Source of the DNA: Ananas comosus
Taxonomy: Eukaryota; Streptophyta; Magnoliopsida; Poales; Bromeliaceae
Length of the DNA stretch: 64,000 nucleotides
Reading direction: 5' to 3'
Assembly (NCBI RefSeq): GCF_001540865.1
Contig: NC_033623.1
Location: 5,225,950-5,289,949, forward strand
This document shows positions 54,244-64,000 of this stretch, piece after piece; position 1 is the first letter of the stretch, and each line of letters starts with the position of its first letter. The translations under genes were made by a program, and so were the position numbers. The notes under the pieces are model-generated. The model had not been told where the DNA came from. It saw nothing but the letters and a program-made list of their open reading frames with translations, and ran no database searches.

Positions 54244-56914
54244 TGTCACGCCCCCGAGCCCGGTCCTATTTGGCCAGTTCGAGCACGTCGAACAGACGCC
54301 GAACGGACGGCACCTCCCCTGTCCACCCAAGGCTCAACGACAAGTACAGAGAAAGTACATAAATTTCATAGCGGAAACGTAAATATACTTGGCTTGCACG
54401 AGGGCAAGCAATAGCCAAAAGTGAAAGTACTAAACTAAACCATATACAAGTACAATGCTTAACTTTTAACTAGATACAAGCATTCAACCACAAGTTACAT
54501 TTACCTATTATCATTTCTTTTACATCACATATTCCCAAAATAGGCCTTTACATTTAACATCTTTAATACATTTGCATCATTCCTATAACTCTAATCATCA
54601 AAATACAAAAAATAATATATATATATATATAAAAGGGTGTGCAACTACTCAAAATAGAACCCGCTCGGGTGGTCTCTGTCTATGGTGCGATACCTTTACC
54701 GTGATCGTCGGCCGGCTCACTCGGTCCCGGCTCTGTGGAAATAGTGGGGTGAGAACTACAACAAAGTTTCCAGTGGGTTCAGCCACCGGCCTCGCCGACT
54801 TTTCCACTAGGTCTAAATAAGGCATAATAGAAAAATAGATAAATAGTAACCGACTAACAAATGCAGCTAATATACCTGAACAATGTAATCAATGATTATG
54901 CTCAATAAAATACTCATGATGAATGCAAGGATTACTTTCTAATTTTCGATACTTTTAGCTAACCCGTAGGTTTCACCTCAACAATCAAGTATTCCAATTC
55001 TCGGCACTTTTGGCTAACCCGTAGGTTTCGCCTCAACCAACCACTCACCAACCCAAATTTCTAATATCGGGGAGATACTGGCTACAACCCGACGGGACCG
55101 TCCTCTGGGGAGATACTCTCTACAACCCAGTGATGACTACTCCGAAGCTCATCGCTCATGGGGGAGCTACCACCCACCGAGCCAAGACTTATAGATGAGT
55201 ATGATCAATCCTTAACTTTAAGGATACCAAGTTCAATCCAATCCTTCACTATGAGGATGCTATGCTCATATGACCCTTAACTTTGAAGTTGTTATGTCAT
55301 AATATCAACTATCCCACTTTATTTGCATTTTTTTAACTTTCATTAGTGTCACTTACACTACTTGTTCTTTATACTCATTCACATACATTCCTTAATGCCA
55401 CACACACATTAAGTGTTCAACTCTAGCATTCAAAGCTCATTTATGCCACTCTATGTGTTTACTAATGCCACATAATCTATATGTCATTTTGTCATTTTGT
55501 TCTTTACCTCATCTAAGTCTTTGTCACCATTCATGCCTACATAGGGTTTTATATGTTCTCATTGGCTCACAATATCTCAAATGCATCTCATACTCAAAGC
55601 ATGCAATCATATATACTACAATCACCCTACTATGCATGAAATTGATATACATACATATGCTCAAAAATGACACTTTAGACATAAAATAAAATTTAATGAT
55701 TTCAGAATGCACTATCCACCTTGTATGGTTGCAAGGGTGTTACGGTTCAAATCTCGAAATTTTGGGGCTCCTATTCTCTCGCCTCCAGCAAAACGAAGCT
55801 GAATTAGGCTTTTTGCTCATAACTTTGCGTAGACTCGTCGGATCACCGAACCGAATTTATTTTCTAGTTAAAAATACCCCCAATTTGATTTCTACAAAGT
55901 CAATTTGCCTCAAAACCAACCTAGAACAAAGCCCCAATTTTGGTGCCCTAACAATGTCATTTTGTAATTTTTCTTGAATTGATCTTAGAGCTAAGCAAAA
56001 ACTAGCTTAGAATCATCTAAGAATTCCTCTAAAATAATTTCTAGGTCATTTGAACCATTCCTAGGGCATCTAACATAAATCCTAGAAATCCACCATGAGA
56101 GCTCATGAAGAAACCATGGATTTTCATAGATTCATGGCCTTTACTAGGTTTCTAGCCTTGCAAGAAGATCAAAACTCAAAGATTTAGGGTATAAAACTAA
56201 ACCCTAGCATCATTCTTGTGTAAAAACTCACCTTAGCCCAAGAGCAGTCCGAGGTCCACCTTGTAGAAGAGCTCTAACCCTTCAAAAATTCCAAATCTCC
56301 TCCAAAATCTACCTCTTGAGCTCCTCCTTTAGCTTGGGAGAGAGTTTCTAGAGAGAGAAAGGGAGAGAAATGAAGTAGGATGGTGTTCTCAACTGTGGAG
56401 AGAGAAGGGAGGGGTGTGGGGTCATATATAGGTTGCTACAATAGCAGCTAGGCCCCCCAAAGCTTCATATTTGTAGCAAACCAAACTCTGCTGCGAAGGA
56501 CACTTGGTACCGGTACCACCTCATTTTGTCACCAGTAACACGATCACGTAGAGGCTAACCCAAGAGCTACTTCTCTCGGGTAACTAACTTGGTACCGGTA
56601 CACACCAGGGGTTTCACCGGTTCAACAGCCTTTTTTTACTCAAACCCGAGAGCTGCTTCTCTTGGTCTGATGCATGGTACCGATACAAGCTCAATGCATT
56701 ACCGGTAACTAAAGTTCCAGACTTCAATTTTGCAGCGTTTCGACTCCAATTCGCGCCAAGCAATGCTAAAACCTTTCTAACTCTTTTAGAACTCAACTTT
56801 AACCCTTCCAATATTGTTAGAATGTTAAATGGACTTCGTTCAGCTATTTCTTTCGCACACTTTAGTCAATTCAGCTAAAGTTCGATATACACTACCGAGT
56901 TTCGGTATATTACA
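54244..56914 (-). mobile_element. Solo LTR C inside the G4 integrase
   Basis: Plus-strand limits TGTCACGCCCCCGAGCC and GGTATATTACA, 2671 bp. Flanks cctgg (54239-54243) and cccgg (56915-56919) agree at 4 of 5 bases, and integrase homology is continuous across the site. The ends match the G1 LTR family (GTCGAACAGACGCCGAACGG near the left end). It holds four ACCGGT units at 56510-56720 and a short (AT)n at 54617-54635. Confidence 0.92.
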
Positions 56915-57783
56915 CCCGGTTTATATCTCATTTTTGGAAGAGCTTGTAAGATGCTCTGGGAACACGGCTCGACTTTAGTATGGTATTTCATCCTCAAAGT
57001 GATGGCCAATCGGAGAGGACGATCAAATCCTTGAGGACATATTTCGGGCGTGTGTACTCGATTATAAGGGTGGGTGGTATGAATATTTGTCAATGGCCGA
57101 GTTTGCATATAATAACAGTTACCAAGAAAGTATTACGATGGCGCCATTCGAGACACTTTATGGAAGGAAGTGTCCCTCCCCTATTCATTAGAGCGAGGTG
57201 GGTGAAAGAGTCACCCTTAGTCTAGATGTGCTGCGGGAGGCAGAGGAAAAAGTTCGCCTTGCTCGCCAGAAATTATTGACAGCGCAGTCGCGACAGCGCA
57301 GTCGCAACAGCGCAGTCGCGACAGCAAGGTTATGCAAATAAGCGCCGAAAAGGTTTAGAGTTTGCGGTGGGAGATCGCGTTTTTCTAAAGGTATCACCCA
57401 TGCGTGTGAAGCGGTTTGGCGTTCGGGGAAAGCTTAGTCCCCGATACATTGGACCCTATGAGGTTTTGGAGCGTGTGGGTGCGGTGGCATTAGACTTGCA
57501 CTACCACCGAGGCTTGTGGGAGCTCATAACATATTCCATGTATCCAATCTCCGCAAGTATGCCCATAATTCCTCTCATGTCTTGGAATATGAACCGGTAG
57601 AATTGCACGAAGATATGACTTATGAAGAGTTTCCGGTGTGCATCCCTGCTCGAGAAGTGAGGGAATTGCGAAATCGTACAATTCTGTTTGTGAAAGTTCA
57701 GTGGAGCAATCATGCGAGGCGTGAGGCCACTTGGGAACTTGATGACGCAATGCGTGAGACCTATTCTCATCCATTTGAGTAGA
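56915..57783 (+). pseudogene. pol: G4 integrase end and chromodomain
   Basis: Continues the core with VFHPQSDGQSERTI, then frameshifts and the stop in PIH-SEVGE. A 14 bp unit (CAGCGCAGTCGCGA) is present three times at about 57282-57325, which shifts the frame. FAVGDRVFLKVSPM and the GPYEVLERVGAV region follow. The chromodomain frame 57516-57782 has FHVSNLRKYAHNSSHVLEYE, RNRTILFVKVQWSNHARREA and WELDDAMRETYSHPFE. It lies directly before the polypurine tract and 3' LTR. Confidence 0.86.
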
Positions 57784-57822
57784 CGAGCTAAGGTATGGAT
57801 TTAAGTTTCACGGAAGAAACTA

Positions 57823-57840
57823 TTTTTAAGGGGTGGAAAA
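57823..57840 (+). promoter_or_regulatory. Polypurine tract of G4
   Basis: TTTTTAAGGGGTGGAAAA directly before TGTAACATACC, almost the same as in G1. Confidence 0.87.
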
Positions 57841-59939
57841 TGTAACATACCGAATGCCCAATAGGTTGTACCGAACTTCAGTCAAATTGACCAAGGGTGG
57901 TGATGGACAAGATGGTGAGGTCTGTTAGTCATTCCGAGTGCTTCGGAATACATTAGACAAGTGTTTGGGACCTTGGAGAGCAAGTTGAGAAATTCCAAGC
58001 CTTTTGTGCTGGAAATGCTCTCGGAGTCCGAACCCTGAGTATAGGGTCCGGACGCCAAACACGCAGCAGTTTGAGTTGGACCAAAATGTTATTTTGGTGA
58101 GGGGCCTTAGTGCAATTATTTGTTGGGAGGGTTTACATATGGGATCTAATGCCCTTAACCTCATTTCCCCTCACATGAGACCTAAGAGAAAACTCTCTTT
58201 CTCTCTCTAAGACTCTCCACTCTCTTTCCCTTTCTCTCCTTCTTTCACTGGAGTTTACTTCAAGAGAGAAGCTTGGTGGAGAAGAAGGCTTCCTTAAGGG
58301 TGAAGCTTAGCTCTTGTGCTTGAGTGGAGGAGAAAGCTAGAACTTGAGGTGAGTTTTTGTGGTTATGAACTAGGGTTTGGTCAGATCTCTTCTAGTTGTT
58401 GTACCTAGAAGATGGTATAGTAGATTAACTCATGAATCCCCAAAAGTATTGGGTATTTGGTAATGATGGAAACCTTAGGGTTAGAAATTGGGGTTTTGTA
58501 GAGTATGAGATCTAATATTCGTTTGATCTCTTATAGCCCTAATTGGAGTATAAACCGACGCGTTGGGAGACTTGGATTAGAATTCCGACGAGTCTACGTC
58601 GAGATATTGAGGAAAAACCTCATTTCAGCTTCGTTTGCCGTGGGTCGGGGGAAATAGGCAACCATAAATCGTGAGACCTGAGTTGTAACCTTTCGGCATC
58701 ACTACGAGATCGGTGGTGCTATCCGAAATCATCGAATTTCTCATTATGTGTATGTCGCCTTTTTGAGCATATATGTGTACTTGTGGCATTCATGCATGGT
58801 AGGGTTATTGTGATATGTGGCTATGGTTGGGAAACTCTTGTATGCTTTCAATGTAAAAGAACATATGAACTGATAATGGACCCTGCATATAGAAACCCTA
58901 TAAATGTATGAATTGAATGTTGGACTATGACATTAGTAAATAAATGTGACATTGATACTAGAGGGTATGATTAGCACCTGAAAATTGGTATGCTAGACAA
59001 GGTAAAACCTTATGAGCATTGTGGCAATAGTGGCAATAGTGGCAAGGTATCCTCAAAGTTGAGGATTAGATTATACTTACAGTTGGTCTATATGCTTGAG
59101 GGTGATCGCTGCACCTTGAGCGGTGAGCTCCGTAGTGGTGACCAACTGTGTTGTAGCAGAATTCTCCCCAGTAGACGGTCCCGTCGGGTCGTAGCGAAAT
59201 TCTCCCCGACTAAAAGAGATTTGGTTGGTGAGTTGAGGTTAACCATGAGTTAACCAAGAGAATTGGGTAATAGCAAAGGTAAAAATGAAATGAATGCATC
59301 ATGAGCATATTACTTGTTCAGTTCTTGTACAGGCATTGTAGTAGCATTAGTTTGGTTAGCTATCTATCTCTTCTTTTCCTACATATGCCTGAGTAGAGCT
59401 AGTGGGCGAGTCGGCGGAGTCGGCGGAGTCGGCGGCCGAACCCACTGAAAACTTTCATTAGTTCTCACACCACTAACCTTACAGATCCTAGTGCGAGTGG
59501 GGGGTCGAGGATCGCGGCAAGGATATCGCACCCTAGATAGCGGCTTCCCGAGTATAGTTGTACCCTATCTACTATCATCTTTTGTGTACGATAAGAAATG
59601 GTGATGTAAATGGTTATGTACAAATGATGTAAATTCATATGTGGATTATATTTTTGGATGAAGGATATGTAATGTATTTGAAAAAACAATGTAATATGTA
59701 AAAAGCTTGTATTTTGTTAAAGAAAATCAAATTACATGTGTAGATGTATGGGTAGTAGTCCTTTCACTTGCTTGTGGTTGCTTGCCCTTGCGCAAGCCAT
59801 GTATATCCGAATTCTCCTTGTATGATTTGCTATACATGTTGATGTTGTGTGGAGCCTTGGGCGGACAAGGGAGGTTCTGTCCGTTCGGCGATTGTGGACG
59901 TATCCAAACCGACCAAATTGGCGGTCGCGGGGCGTGACA
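57841..59939 (+). repeat. 3' LTR of G4
   Basis: TGTAACATACCGAATG ... CGGGGCGTGACA, 2099 bp. It ends with the GCCTTGGGCGGACAAGGGAG ... CTGTCCGTTCGGCG block shared with D, S1, G1 and C. It has short tandem repeats GGCAATAGT (59025-59045) and GTCGGCGGA (59410-59437). It lacks ACCGGT arrays. The next bases are aagtg; the partner duplication is lost with the 5' LTR. Confidence 0.88.
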
Positions 59940-61305
59940 AAGTGTCTAGATTGGTATACTATATTCAGCCTTGAGTCATTTTAACGGAATAAAAGAAATC
60001 ACTTCCTAAGTCAAAGATGAAATATGCTATTCTAGCAAAATATGGACACCAAGAGCTACTAAGGAGGAAAAGAATTACAATAAAACAAAACTCCTAACTT
60101 TCTATCATGAATAGAACATCACGGGATAACTAATTCTGGAAACCAATCATGGGCTAAATTAATAATGTCAACAATTTATAAGATTTGGCATCCGGAAAGG
60201 CCGGACTCGCTAGATCATATTAATAGTATGGATTGTCGGATAGAATATCAGATTATTAAAGATGACTTTATTAAGGCACCAACAGCTTGAGCAATTGCAT
60301 TAATAGCAGCGCAGCCTGACCCTGCAGTGCATGTTCTATGGCCCAAAGGTTCTATGAAAAGCCAAGACCTCTCGTGAGCGCGGCTTGGACCTGTCATCAG
60401 CGGCAGATCAGGCCTTGCTTGAGCCGAGTATGAATGATATGACACAGCCTGGCCCATGAGCTGGTTTCCTCAACTTCAACACTGCCGATCGACCACTAGA
60501 TATGATTTGTATTCGTTTACACTTGGATGGGAAAACCAAGATTCAGTTTGGTTTTGACGACTTCTAAGAAGAATCGATAGCCAAATAGCTAATGCTATAA
60601 ATTGGCATTGTTTTCTTCCGTACATATTTATATGTGACAAACAATTTTGATGTAATAATCACACAAATGATTAAGAGTATGTAAAGATGAACAACTGTCA
60701 TCCGTCAAATTGACTAGATTGTGCTTGTCAAACTTTGAAAAAGAATCGGACTTGCAAGGAAAAAACCTTAACTGATTGGTTAAATCATACAAAAGCCACG
60801 TTAGAGATGGTTTGATTTTGATTTGACTTGGTTCATTTAGTCAGTTCAGTCCGTTCCTAAATCTGTAAATCGAAAATTTTGGTTCTCAAAACAAAATCAA
60901 AGAAAACTAAACGAAACAGAAGTGAGCACACCCTTCGGCCACACTAACTACCAGAGTCACAGGCCACTGCACCCATCACCACATTTGACATACTTCTCGA
61001 TAAAGATCTTTGATAAGTGAGCGCACCAACAAATAGGGCCGTCGACGAGCCGAACAAGGGTGAGTTGGAGCTAGCGCATGTTCGGCTTGTTCAATAAACG
61101 ATCCAAACACAAGCTACTCGTTAAAATAATAAGCTAAAAAATTCAGCTCACGCGAAGAGTAAGTTAAATTGCCAACCCTACTATTAAGTGAAAAGTTGAA
61201 AAAAAATTAAAAAATTAAAATCTTAATCTAATAATTAAATTTCTCAAAATATAGATCTCTTTACACTTAGGTTGGCCTAAAATCTAAATAGTAAAAATTT
61301 TGAAT
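59940..61305. other. Intergenic DNA, no recognisable feature
   Basis: Frames are short and have no family resemblance. No LTR ends, primer sites or long repeats were seen. Confidence 0.6.
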
Positions 61306-62066
61306 AGGGCTCTTTTTGCATTTAGCCCCCTGACAAATTTTTATTTTAAAAATAGTCCTATCAAAATTTAATTTGCAAAAATGGTCCTGGGCCTGCCACG
61401 CAGGCGCCACGTCAGCACCACGCGGGCGGGGCCGGGGCCAGTGTGTTAAGTTGAACACGATGAACCATTCACTATATTCAAACACGGTGAATGGTTCACC
61501 GTGTTTCATATTTGTATTCCTTTTTTTTTTCGTTTTCAAAAATCCAAATCCGAACCTGAAAATCAAATTAAAATCCAAACCTGACGGATTTTAAAAATTC
61601 ATACTCATATCCATATCTGACCAAAAACTCGAAACCCGAACCTGAACCCAGCAGATTTTAAAAATCTATACCGTTGGATAGAGATCTAAGAAATAAAAAT
61701 TATTAAATATTTTATATATTGTATAAATAAATAAAAATAAATTATGTATATATATAATTTATTCGGATTTGGATTCAAATAATATTTCGGATATCCATAT
61801 CCATTGACATTCCTACTCTCTAATCATCTTTTCAATATTTATATTACAAAAAATACGTACTAGCTCTAAACAAGGTGAACCATTCACCGTGTTTAGACAC
61901 GGTGAATGGTTCACCGGGTTTAACTTAACTACCGCCTCCAGCCCCGCCCGCGTGGCGCTGACGTGGCGCTTGTGTGGCAGGAGCAGGCCATTTTTGCAAA
62001 TATAAATTTGCTAGGGTTATTTTTAAAAATAATTTTTTTCAGGGATCCAATTGCAAAAAAAACCCT
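61306..62066. mobile_element. Inverted-repeat (foldback or MITE-like) element
   Basis: Two arms of about 190 bp face each other: the left arm (61306 to about 61500) starts AGGGCTCTTTTTGCA, and the right arm (about 61870-62066) read in reverse starts AGGGTTTTTTTTGCA. Both arms contain TTTGCAAAAATGG, CGCCACGTCAGC, CACGCGGGCGGGGC and GGTGAATGGTTCACCGTGT. The 370 bp centre has no coding potential. Arms of this length with AGGG ends suggest a Mutator-related MITE. Flanks TTTTGAAT and TTTTAATA give only a weak target duplication. Confidence 0.7.
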
Positions 62067-62078
62067 TTTTAATATATC

Positions 62079-62080
<2 letters not shown>

Positions 62081-62120
<40 letters not shown>
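62081..62120. repeat. (GA)20 microsatellite
   Basis: Forty bases of perfect GA. A second AG tract lies at 62483-62503. Confidence 0.97.
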
Positions 62121-62125
<5 letters not shown>

Positions 62126-64000
62126 TTCCGCTGGATTGCTTTTGAAAGCACTAAATTGTTGGTGCTAAAACATTTTTTGTCATTGAATCAACCCTATTAA
62201 TTTTTTATCATACACAGTGGTGAGACCCGCAAGTAACCATTATAACTTACTTTTGATCCAATGATCAAAATGGTACTTCCAAGGCTAAAAAATTTTTGGT
62301 ACTTTAATTGTAATTTTATAGATATATATAGAAAGAGAGAGTTGTACTGAAATACTATTAATAATATGACACTACCTACTTTGTGACTATTAGAAGTCTA
62401 GCGTTGAATGAATGATTGGTGTAATAGTTATGATCCAATATTGGAAGAGTGAATAGTATGTAATATTAATAGTATTCTAATTAGAGAGAGAGAGAGAGAG
62501 AGATGAGTAGGGCTATTATACTCTTATGAGTAATAGCCTTTCGTACTCAGATAGCGTTTGGTTCGGAAACAAGGGAGAAAATAAGCCCTTTCCCCCCTTT
62601 GTTCCCAAATGCTGCGTTTGGTATCCGAGAACAGTAGTTCTCGAGTTTCTAAAATAAGTCGGTATAAAGCTGGACCTACAGTTCCACCTTTTTTCTATAA
62701 CAAGCTTGTTCTCAGGTGACAATAAGATTAATTAAAATCTAAAAATAATTTTAATTATGGTACTAAATAATTAGTTAATTTAATTAATATATTTAAATCA
62801 TTATTTATTGCTTAAATAATAAAATAATTTATTAATTTATAATTAATTAATTATTCATTAATTTATAATTAATTAATTCTTTTATTTATTATTAAATAAT
62901 TATAATTTATTTATTTATTTTATTTATAATTGTTTATAATTATTAATAATTATTTAATTAATTAATTTAATATTAATTAATTAATTTGTAATTTATAATT
63001 ATTAATAATTAACTAATTAATAATTTTATTACTAGTTAATTAATTTATAGTAATAATCTTATATTTATAATTATTAATAATATAATTATTTATATTTTTA
63101 TTTATTTTATTATTAGTTAAATTAATTTATTATTTATGAATATATTATCTAATTAATTTATTATTAGTAATTTATAATTAATAATTTATTATTTATATAT
63201 ATTTATTATTGATTAATTAATTATTAATTAATTTATTTATAATTTATTATTATTTAATTAATTTATTATTTATAATTATTAATATTAATTTATTATTATT
63301 AAGTCATATTTGATGTTAATTAATTAGATAAAATAATTTTAATTTAAAATTATATCTCTTATTCCCTTTGTTCCGACCTAACCAGCCAAACACTATTTAT
63401 CTTATTTTTAAAGACAACCTAATTTTCATCCAAATATAAAATTGGTCTAGTTCCTGCTTATACCTATCTTGAAATAAACAATTCTTACTTATACCCGAAC
63501 CAAACACATCCATAAGTTATTTTTAATGATGGAGTTATAAGTTGTTTTTAATGATAGAGCTTTCGAATCCACGATCCATATCATCAAATATGATCAAGAG
63601 TATTTAAAACTTCTAAATAATAAATTTTGTAATTTTTCAAAATCATAATAAAGTCCATCAAGCGGGTATAAAATGAATGATCAAAATCGAATGATGTCTT
63701 AAAAAATAATGATCGAATACTTCAATTTATGATCAAAGTTATTGATCTTTATCTAGACAGTGAATAAAATTTTTTATCAAAAATTCAATCGATTTTGATT
63801 CTTTTATACTATTAAACTAGTACGTATTCTATACCGACCGTGAAGAAGTATCAATTTTAAGATATTTTGATCATAAGGTAAATTATATCAAAAAATTATG
63901 AAATTCGATTTCTAAAAGTTTTAAATGCTCTAGATAATATTTAATGGTATGGATTATCAATTTGAAAGCTCTATTACCGAAAAAAACTTGTGAATACGAA
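62121..64000. other. AT-rich DNA with TTAATTA low-complexity stretch
   Basis: No genes seen. 62740-63340 is almost pure A/T, with recurring TTAATTAAT, TAATTTATTA and TTATTATT, many of which are palindromic. The remainder is AT-rich without recognisable structure. Confidence 0.75.

Larger units (their letters stand above)
35768..59939 (+). mobile_element. G4: Tekay-type gypsy element, 5' truncated, split by G3 and C
   Basis: Gag runs to 35941, is interrupted by G3 (35942-51288), and resumes at 51289 (KTKKRAAGG) through protease, RT, RNase H and integrase to 54243. Solo LTR C (54244-56914) follows, then the integrase end and chromodomain (56915-57783), polypurine tract and 3' LTR (57841-59939). 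The 5' LTR and the first part of gag are missing, ending at the copia fragment near 35768. Multiple stops and frameshifts show it is dead. It must be the oldest element in the right nest. Confidence 0.88.

Noticed and set aside
60248..60457. Short minus-strand frame in intergenic DNA
   Set aside because: 69 residues, no family resemblance, no supporting signals.
62740..63340. TTAATTA-rich stretch as a possible origin or matrix attachment region
   Set aside because: Only base composition supports it; no specific motif or repeat structure beyond low complexity.

Overview
This is plant nuclear DNA made almost entirely of long-terminal-repeat (LTR) retrotransposons. The evidence is Ty1/copia elements of SIRE type (Gag starting MAEGGNINRPPLFDG), Ty3/gypsy chromoviruses of Tekay/Del type (pol order PR-RT-RNaseH-IN-chromodomain), primer sites of the plant TGGTATCAGAGC type, and LTRs of 2.1-2.9 kb. 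I found no convincing host gene, rRNA, tRNA or CRISPR array. The species cannot be fixed from these bases; a monocot with long Tekay LTRs would fit, but that is inference.

Layout. 1-7660: a minus-strand SIRE-like copia element (Copia-1), whose 3' LTR lies off the left edge. 7690-8310: a GC-rich block followed by a 'gcaaaa' tract that resembles a Mutator-like terminal region. 8311-9655: AT-rich DNA without genes. 9660-12216: the 5' LTR, primer site and start of gag of a plus-strand gypsy element (G2).

12217-35415 is the left nest. A large minus-strand LTR with a non-coding interior (G0) carries two solo LTRs: D (12471-13103, target duplication GAAAT) and S1 (14363-31364, GTATA). S1 is split by the minus-strand gypsy element G1 (15999-30438). 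G1 in turn contains a plus-strand gag-only copia element, Copia-2 (22191-28175).

35415-59939 is the right nest. Plus-strand gypsy element G4 (gag from about 35768, 3' LTR ending 59939) is interrupted in gag by the complete plus-strand gypsy element G3 (35942-51288, target duplication GGAGA). The 5' LTR of G3 contains solo LTR A (38303-43643, GCGGG), which contains solo LTR B (40127-42990). The G4 integrase is interrupted by solo LTR C (54244-56914). 59940-64000 is AT-rich DNA with an inverted-repeat element (61306-62066), (GA)n tracts and a TTAATTA-rich stretch.

All pol genes are broken by stops and frameshifts. The only long intact reading frame is the 658-residue Gag of Copia-2. The observations I would follow first are: (1) a non-coding module of about 105 nt just after the coding region in both copia elements, better conserved between them than the start of gag; (2) arrays of ACCGGT-centred palindromes in the LTRs of unrelated copia and gypsy families; (3) a gag-only copia element whose Gag N-terminus differs from its pol-bearing relative only by silent changes. 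Letter names (G0-G4, S1, A-D) are labels used only in this annotation.
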